Shown here one piece after another: positions 58,972-64,000 of a stretch of DNA of 64,000 bases (its first letter is position 1; each line of letters opens with the position of its first letter). The position numbers were made by a program, and so were the translations under genes. The notes under the pieces were generated by a model that was not told where the DNA came from, ran no database searches, and saw nothing but the letters and a program-made list of their open reading frames with translations. The stretch covers positions 1,426,001-1,490,000 of the forward strand of contig NZ_JARQZP010000003.1 in assembly GCF_029589055.1 (NCBI RefSeq), written 5' to 3'. The stretch is from Vibrio hannami. Lineage in GTDB: Bacteria; Pseudomonadota; Gammaproteobacteria; Enterobacterales; Vibrionaceae.

Positions 58972-59337
58972 TTATGAGCAACCTTTTGATAATTCGTTAA
59001 TTTGATTCAGATGCTGTGAAAACAAAAGCCCCATGAACAGGGGCTTTGGGGGCTTAACTTCTTTTTGCCTTCTGATGCTAAACATATCAACAACGTACTG
59101 AACCAAAGACGTCAGCAGGTTGTTATTGTTGTAGTCGTGCATCACATAAGTGAAGTTTGACTTGAAGTGTTCAACCGCTTCTTCTGGACTATCCGCATAG
59201 ATAACATCGCCATCCACTTCAAAACCAGATCTCAGTAGTTGATCTTTTTCCCTGAGAAATGACTGAGTACCCATTTCAAGAAAAGTAAACTTGGTTCTCT
59301 CTTCACCTGAAACAACAAAAAATTGATATTTCGCCAT
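58972..59337 (-). CDS. Hypothetical protein; reading frame probably runs past its true end
   Basis: The first 90 or so residues, starting MAKYQFFVVSGEERTKFTF, look real; I do not recognise the family. After SIRRQK the frame runs straight through a terminator hairpin (59025-59047) and ends with an unlikely tail. If one A is added to the AAAAA run (minus strand, 59062-59066) the frame closes as RRQKRS-stop at 59054, eight bases before the terminator. The native protein is probably 94 residues. It is soluble, with a helical C-terminal part (SPEEAVEHFKSN), and is transcribed alone. Confidence 0.6.
   Translation of the reverse strand: MAKYQFFVVSGEERTKFTFLEMGTQSFLREKDQLLRSGFEVDGDVIYADSPEEAVEHFKSNFTYVMHDYNNNNLLTSLVQYVVDMFSIRRQKEVKPPKPLFMGLLFSQHLNQINELSKGCS
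59017..59047 (-). terminator. Terminator inside the apparent end of the hypothetical gene
   Basis: AAAGCCCC and GGGGCTTT form a stem with a seven-base loop, followed on the minus strand by TTGTTTTC. Its position within the open frame is the reason to suspect a frameshift. Confidence 0.85.
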
Positions 59338-59464
59338 ATTATCTCCTTAGCCACATAATAAACCAGGTTCAAAAAAGGCGGCCAGGAGAGTCAAAACTAC
59401 CCTTAATCATTTGTTATATCAATGAAAAATGAAGGATCGTTTATATATTGTGAATTAAATCCAA

Positions 59465-59493
59465 AAAGAAAAAAGCCCCTCAAACAGAGGGGC
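59465..59493 (-). terminator. Terminator of the pst operon
   Basis: GCCCCTC and GAGGGGC flank five bases; on the minus strand TTTTTTCTTTTT follows. It lies about 50 bases past pstB, so no phoU follows the pst genes here. Confidence 0.92.
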
Positions 59494-59541
59494 AATAGGT
59501 CCATCACTTATTATTGTAGTGAATATCTCTCTTCCGGTTAA

Positions 59542-60294
59542 TTAACCGAAATCACCATTAACGTAACCTTTAGTGCGGTCATCTTGCGGGTTAGCAAAGA
59601 TGTTTGCTGTTTCATCATGCTCCACCAGTTCTCCCATTAGGAAGAATGCGGTACGGTCTGATATACGACGCGCCTGCTGCATTGAGTGAGTAACGATAAC
59701 GATGGTGTAGTTTTTCTTCAGCTCTTCCATCAACTCTTCAATTTTGTGAGTCGCAATTGGGTCAAGTGCCGAAGTTGGTTCGTCCATCAGAATGACATCC
59801 GGTTCCATTGCAATCGTACGTGCAATACACAGACGCTGTTGCTGACCACCCGATAGACCAAATGCGTGTGACTTCAAACGATCCTTCACTTCGTCCCAAA
59901 GTGCCGCGCCACGTAGCGAGTTCTCTACTACTGAGTCGATGTGTTTTTTATCTTTGATGCCCTGAGCACGAAGACCATATGCTACGTTCTCGTAGATGCT
60001 CATTGGGAATGGGTTTGGTTTCTGGAATACCATACCAACTTTGATGCGCAGATCTGCTACGTCGATGTTGCCGTAGATATCTTCACCATCCATTGTCAGA
60101 CCGCCAGTGATTTTCACACCTTCAATAAGGTCGTTCATGCGGTTAAGACAACGAAGTAGTGTCGATTTACCACAACCAGAAGGACCGATCAGTGCTGTTA
60201 CCTGCTGAGTTGGAATTGGAAGATTGATTGCTTTTAGCGCCTGATTCTCACCATAGAACAGGTCCAGATTTTCAATATTAAATTTATTACTCAT
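59542..60294 (-). CDS. pstB: Phosphate ABC transporter ATP-binding protein PstB
   Basis: A 250-residue ATPase that drives phosphate uptake through PstAC. Walker A is GPSGCGKST (about 33-41), the Q-loop is in [16 protein letters not shown] (Pst-specific), the signature is [16 protein letters not shown] (about 148), and Walker B is [13 protein letters not shown]. The length is near the 257 residues of E. coli PstB. It is the last gene of pstSCAB on this strand, 51 bases after pstA, and a terminator follows. Confidence 0.97.
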   Translation of the reverse strand: MSNKFNIENLDLFYGENQALKAINLPIPTQQVTALIGPSGCGKSTLLRCLNRMNDLIEGVKITGGLTMDGEDIYGNIDVADLRIKVGMVFQKPNPFPMSIYENVAYGLRAQGIKDKKHIDSVVENSLRGAALWDEVKDRLKSHAFGLSGGQQQRLCIARTIAMEPDVILMDEPTSALDPIATHKIEELMEELKKNYTIVIVTHSMQQARRISDRTAFFLMGELVEHDETANIFANPQDDRTKGYVNGDFG

Positions 60295-60345
60295 GGTATT
60301 TATCTCTTAATTCTTAAATTCTGTCTGTAATTAGGACCTGTAGGC

Positions 60346-61209
60346 CTAGTAAGTTGCAGTGTTAAAGCGGCTGGCAATCAACTTAGTTACCATGTTGATC
60401 AGTAGCACCACTACAATAAGTACTGTCGCTGTACCATAAGCCTGGTTCCACTCTTCGATAGTGAATAGCTCGGTTGTCAGCTTATATAGGTGAACCGTAA
60501 GCGTACGTCCAGAATCCAACAGAGATTCAGGAATACGCGCAACCATACCCGCAGTTAGGAACACCGGAGCAGATTCACCAATTACACGACCAATACTTAG
60601 AATGACCGAAGTTAAGATGCCTGGCATTGCACTTGGCAGGATAAGACGCCAGATTGTGTAAATTTTGGAAGCACCCAGACCATATGAACCTTCACGGTAT
60701 GTCTGTGGAACCGCCATTAACGCTTCTTCTGTTGTACGAATGATTACCGGTAGAATCAGGATACTCAGTGTCAGTGCACCAGAAAGAATCGAGAAGCCAA
60801 GGCCAAGAATCGCAACGAAGAAGGTCATACCAAACAGACCAAAGATGATCGAAGGGATACCAGCCAGAGATTCGGTACAGAAACGAATCACTTTAACCAG
60901 CTTACTTCCCACCTTCGCATATTCTGTCAGGTAGATTGCCGTCATAATGCCAAGTGGCGCAGCCACGGCAATAGACGCAATAACCATATAAATGGTTGAG
61001 ATGATCATCGGGAAGATACCCTTCTCTTCACCTGTCGCTGTGTACTTGTCGGTGATGAAGTTCCAGTCAACAAACTTAAGACCGTTAGAAAGGATGTACC
61101 AGATAATCCAGAACAGGAAGCCTACTGTTAATGCAGCTGCTGCCCATACAAATACATTTAAGATGGCGTCTTTATTCTGACGCGCTTTTTTCAGTTTTAC
61201 TTTATCCAT
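60346..61209 (-). CDS. pstA: Phosphate ABC transporter permease PstA
   Basis: A 287-residue permease with six membrane helices. Features include the Pst-specific IPSIIFGLFGMTFFV, the EAA-like TYREGSYGLGASKIYTIW and SAPVFLTAGMVARIPESLLD near the end. It pairs with PstC in the membrane. It starts three bases after the pstC stop. The length matches PstA of E. coli (296). Confidence 0.96.
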   Translation of the reverse strand: MDKVKLKKARQNKDAILNVFVWAAAALTVGFLFWIIWYILSNGLKFVDWNFITDKYTATGEEKGIFPMIISTIYMVIASIAVAAPLGIMTAIYLTEYAKVGSKLVKVIRFCTESLAGIPSIIFGLFGMTFFVAILGLGFSILSGALTLSILILPVIIRTTEEALMAVPQTYREGSYGLGASKIYTIWRLILPSAMPGILTSVILSIGRVIGESAPVFLTAGMVARIPESLLDSGRTLTVHLYKLTTELFTIEEWNQAYGTATVLIVVVLLINMVTKLIASRFNTATY

Positions 61210-61211
61210 CT

Positions 61212-62129
61212 TTATTTAGCCTTCTGACGATTCAGGTAAAGCAGAGCACCGTTAAGCACCATAATAAAGGCCAGCAGAACTACGCCTGTCGCATACAGTG
61301 CATTGGCATGAACACCACTTGCGTATGACATTTCAATCGCGATGTTTGCTGTAAGGGTACGAGCAGAATCCAGAATACCTCGCGGCATTGCAGGCGCGTT
61401 ACCCATTACCATGATAATGGCCATGGTTTCACCAAGAGCACGACCGATACCCAGAATCACACCTGTCATGATGCCTGAGCGAGCAGCCGGAACCAGCAGC
61501 TTAAAGATGGTATAGATTTTTGAAGCACCCAGTGCCAGAGAGCCTTCTTTATAAGTGCGAGGTACTGCACGAATAGAGGTCTCAGATACTGTAATTACCG
61601 TCGGAAGAATCATCACACCCAGAACAATAATACCTGCCAGAATGGTGTTACCCGCCGGGACATTGAAGATGTTCTGAATAAGAGGAACGATAATTACAAG
61701 GCCGAAGAAGCCGTATACCACAGAAGGAATACCCGCCAGAAGCTCAACCGCAGGACGGATAATATTGGCTACCTGTTTTGGCGCAATCTCTGCGATAAAA
61801 ATCGCGGTTAGTACACCAATTGGCACACCAACTAATACAGCACCAAGGGTAGAAACAAGAGAAGCGACAATCATGGTGTAAACACCATAAAGCGCAGGTG
61901 GAATCCAGTCCTGGCCTAAAACGATGCCAGCAACACCCGCCTCCTGAAACGCAGGAATACTCTCTTTAACAATAAAGTACGCAATGATCGACAACGAAAC
62001 GATACCAATCACTGCACTTGTAAGAAATAAGCCATGAAAGATGCGTTCTTTCCAGTCAACGCGCTTTTGCTGACGCAGACCTGTTGATTTTTCGCGTGTC
62101 ATAGGCATTTCACTATTTACGATGGACAT
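61212..62129 (-). CDS. pstC: Phosphate ABC transporter permease PstC
   Basis: A permease of about 305 residues with six helices and a cytoplasmic N-terminal extension. AGIPSVVYGFFGLVIIVPLI and the EAA-like TYKEGSLALGASKIYTIFKL, with the GRALGETMAIIMVMGN motif, identify PstC. ATG 62129 (MSIVNSEMPM) is chosen; GTG 62141 four codons upstream is possible. It lies 95 bases downstream of pstS and directly before pstA. Confidence 0.95.
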   Translation of the reverse strand: MSIVNSEMPMTREKSTGLRQQKRVDWKERIFHGLFLTSAVIGIVSLSIIAYFIVKESIPAFQEAGVAGIVLGQDWIPPALYGVYTMIVASLVSTLGAVLVGVPIGVLTAIFIAEIAPKQVANIIRPAVELLAGIPSVVYGFFGLVIIVPLIQNIFNVPAGNTILAGIIVLGVMILPTVITVSETSIRAVPRTYKEGSLALGASKIYTIFKLLVPAARSGIMTGVILGIGRALGETMAIIMVMGNAPAMPRGILDSARTLTANIAIEMSYASGVHANALYATGVVLLAFIMVLNGALLYLNRQKAK

Positions 62130-62224
62130 AATTAAACTCACATACCAGGGAATGTATAGCAGGGATGTAAAGTAAAGAGCTCAGCCCAATGGTAGGCTGA
62201 GCAAAATATAAAGTTGGGGTTAAC

Positions 62225-63046
62225 TTAGTTAACAGAGATGTAGCCTTTGCCGTCTACAAGAGCCTGAGCGTCAGCAGTTAGCATCCAGTCAAGGAACTTC
62301 TGAGTTTCAGCAGATGGCTTGCCTTCTTTGTAAAGAACAAGGAATGGGCGAGCTACTTTGTAAGAACCGTTCTTCACGTTGTCTACAGTTGCTGGAGTGC
62401 CGTCAACTGAAAGCGCTGTAACAGACTCATCTACAGTACCAAGAGAGATGTAGCCGATAGCGTATGGGTTAGAAGCAACCATAGTCTTCAGAGCACCGTT
62501 ACCGTTAGCAACCTGAGCACGTGCAGAGATAGCTGTCACTTTCTTGCCAGAGATCTTACGCTTAAGCTTCATGATGTCTTCGAAAGCACCACGAGTACCA
62601 GACGCTGTATCACGAGTGATTGCTACGATTGGCTTATCTGCGCCACCAACATCTTTCCAGTTAGTGATTTCGCCTTTGTAGATTGCAGTTACTTGCTCTG
62701 CAGTCAGACCTTTAAGTTCGTTCTTAGGGTTTACAACTACTGCGATACCATCGCGAGCTACAACCATTTCAACCAGTGTATCTTCTTTTTCCTCAGCCTT
62801 AAGGTTACGAGAAGACATACCAAGATCAGCACTGCCGTTCTTCGCAGCTTTAACACCTGCAGAAGAACCTGGGCCCTGCACTTCAACAAAAACGTTTGAG
62901 TTAGACTTCATGTAAGTCTCACCAAACACTTCCATTAGAGGTGTTACACTTGAAGAACCTACAGCTGAGATTGTTTCTTTAGCTGATACTGGAGTTACTG
63001 CTAGTGCACCTAGAAGAGCGATTGCACCGAATACTGTCTTTTTCAT
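62225..63046 (-). CDS. pstS: Phosphate-binding periplasmic protein PstS
   Basis: A 273-residue binding protein. The signal peptide is MKKTVFGAIALLGALAVTPVSA. Phosphate-contact segments are SAVGSSSVTPLMEVFGETY, GPGSSAGVKAAKNGSADLGM with the usual S-R-N, and TRDTASGTRGAFEDIM. It is shorter than E. coli PstS (346), as in the second Pst system of Vibrio and many other bacteria. First gene of the operon; a Pho box lies upstream. Confidence 0.96.
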   Translation of the reverse strand: MKKTVFGAIALLGALAVTPVSAKETISAVGSSSVTPLMEVFGETYMKSNSNVFVEVQGPGSSAGVKAAKNGSADLGMSSRNLKAEEKEDTLVEMVVARDGIAVVVNPKNELKGLTAEQVTAIYKGEITNWKDVGGADKPIVAITRDTASGTRGAFEDIMKLKRKISGKKVTAISARAQVANGNGALKTMVASNPYAIGYISLGTVDESVTALSVDGTPATVDNVKNGSYKVARPFLVLYKEGKPSAETQKFLDWMLTADAQALVDGKGYISVN

Positions 63047-63133
63047 TACAATTTTCCTTTGCTGGCATTCTTTGCCGTTTCACTTGAACGGTGCCCACTT
63101 TAGGGATCGTATATGACGATATTGTTACACAAT

Positions 63134-63152
63134 GTTGAACACTCTATGACAG
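63134..63152 (-). promoter_or_regulatory. Pho box upstream of pstS
   Basis: On the minus strand CTGTCATAGAGTGTTCAAC matches the PhoB consensus of two direct CTGTCA-type repeats 11 bases apart, the second being degenerate (TGTTCA). It lies about 90 bases before the pstS start, where PhoB would switch on the operon at low phosphate. Confidence 0.7.
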
Positions 63153-63294
63153 TGCATATATGTTAAATCCCGCATATAGGTATTTCCTATAGCCTTGAAA
63201 ACTAAAGAAAAGCGTATATACAAAGCAACTACAGAATTACAAGCCTCTGTCAAAATTAAAGGCGAAATTTTGCTTGTATGACACTTTTATAACG

Positions 63295-63330
63295 AAAAAA
63301 AGCCGCTTATGTATCAGCTACATAAGCGGC
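63295..63330 (-). terminator. Terminator of the DUF1097 gene
   Basis: GCCGCTTATGTA pairs perfectly with TACATAAGCGGC around five bases. On the minus strand seven T follow. It lies about 34 bases past the stop of the DUF1097 gene. Confidence 0.93.
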
Positions 63331-63363
63331 CCTGCGCAAAGTATTTACTCTAGATTCTGCAAC

Positions 63364-63912
63364 CTAGTGACTAGCATGCATATCGTGAGAATGATCGTGA
63401 GTTTCTACGTAATGTTCGTATCGACTTCTCAACTGAATAGTCACCCAACCGTATGCTAAACCAATCGCACAATAAGTCATTTCGGTTACTGTCGCTGTCA
63501 CATAAGTTGCCCCATCAACGTAAGACATAAATCCAAAGAAAGTACCCGCCCCTACAAACAACGCAGGAACAAAGTCAAACAAAGGAACCCTTTCAAGGCA
63601 GATACATGGTATTACTACGATAAAGATAGCGATAGGGAATGCGAAAAATCCCGCAGCACTATACGCAGCCCCAAACTCCATAATAGCAACGGAGGCGATA
63701 ATACCAGCAATGTAACCAAACAGTGTTTTCTGACCGCCTTCTACTGTACAACCAGCCATAAAATACATGGCCCATGCAATGAAAGCTATCCAACCAAAAC
63801 CGACATTACCGGCGACGGGCATCATTGGAGCGAGTATCTGATCCAGTATCTGAATCGTGAAGGCCAGAAATGCAACGATGACCGGTATAACAATAAACTG
63901 TGAAAATTTCAT
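63364..63912 (-). CDS. DUF1097 family inner-membrane protein
   Basis: A 182-residue membrane protein with about five helices (PVIVAFLAFTIQILDQIL; GWIAFIAWAMYFMAG; LFGYIAGIIASVAIM; PIAIFIVVIPCICL; and a last one near residue 150). These and the KTLFGYIAGIIAS and DFVPALFVGAG segments fit DUF1097, whose function is unknown. The C-terminus is rich in histidine (HYVETHDHSHDMHASH), which may bind a metal. AAGGAAGG lies upstream, and the stop of the preceding gene is only 11 bases away, so the two form one operon ending at 63295. Confidence 0.8.
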   Translation of the reverse strand: MKFSQFIVIPVIVAFLAFTIQILDQILAPMMPVAGNVGFGWIAFIAWAMYFMAGCTVEGGQKTLFGYIAGIIASVAIMEFGAAYSAAGFFAFPIAIFIVVIPCICLERVPLFDFVPALFVGAGTFFGFMSYVDGATYVTATVTEMTYCAIGLAYGWVTIQLRSRYEHYVETHDHSHDMHASH

Positions 63913-63923
63913 ATTCGCCTTCC

Positions 63924-64000
63924 TTAAGCTTTAGCGCTTTTCTCTGTTTGGTATAGGTCCAATGCCTGTGGTGGTGTCAGTCCTTCATGAACCACTCCAC
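63924..64000 (-). CDS. C-terminal end of an unidentified gene (runs off the window)
   Basis: The last 24 codons of a gene on the minus strand, ending GLTPPQALDLYQTEKSAKA-stop. It has no stop earlier in that frame up to the window edge. The stop is 11 bases before the DUF1097 start, so the two are co-transcribed. The fragment is too short to name. Confidence 0.6.
   Translation of the reverse strand, partial: GVVHEGLTPPQALDLYQTEKSAKA

Overview
The window reads as a piece of a Vibrionaceae chromosome, most likely a Vibrio species. The mix is typical of that group: maltose transport genes malEFG divergent from malK, sbcCD, a MoxR/Bat cluster, a mannosylglycerate module, frdABCD, a pstSCAB set without phoU, a VpsT-like regulator and a hemerythrin-GGDEF protein. 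Several of these sets sit on chromosome II in V. cholerae, so a secondary chromosome is possible, but that is inference. I see no rRNA, tRNA, prophage, transposase or CRISPR array.

Layout. 0-10.8 kb: end of an APC permease gene, a CoA-binding protein, a YgjV-type membrane protein with an acetyltransferase-like tail, a chemotaxis receptor (frameshifted), two alpha/beta hydrolases, an ElyC-like protein, a large HD-GYP c-di-GMP phosphodiesterase (frameshifted) and a CWC cysteine-rich protein (frameshifted). 10.9-17.8 kb: sbcC-sbcD, a thioesterase, a SixA-like phosphatase and two small proteins. 18-23.8 kb: malG, malF, malE (minus strand) divergent from malK, separated by a 754-bp control region with MalT-type boxes and an unexplained terminator. 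24-36.4 kb: a VpsT/CsgD-like regulator, the MoxR-DUF58-DUF4381-BatA-BatB/C-BatD operon (BatB/C frameshifted, with a 33-residue polyglutamine tract), then an RpiR regulator with dcuC and pepE. A 265-bp MITE-like element lies at each end of this block, in opposite orientations. 36.4-44.7 kb: a diguanylate cyclase with an unusual MDR dehydrogenase, a candidate small RNA, the mannosylglycerate module (GH38 enzyme, PTS EIIA, GntR regulator) and a protein-kinase-like orphan. 44.8-53 kb: aspA, dcuA, a HypT-like LysR regulator and frdABCD. 53-64 kb: carbamate kinase, hemerythrin-GGDEF, a DEAD-box helicase, a periplasmic binding protein, pstB-A-C-S with a Pho box, and a DUF1097 membrane protein.

How the genes fit together. 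PepE releases aspartate from Asp-X dipeptides, AspA turns aspartate into fumarate, FrdABCD respires fumarate to succinate, and DcuA/DcuC exchange the C4-dicarboxylates; all lie between 33 and 53 kb. Four proteins make, break or read c-di-GMP (7.3, 24.5, 36.5 and 55.1 kb).

A quality signal runs through the window. Five genes are each interrupted by what looks like one missing base in or next to a short homopolymer (near 3126, 9288, 10610, 30075 and 59064). Most are probably sequencing deletions rather than true pseudogenes; the genes are described here as if intact, with the break noted.
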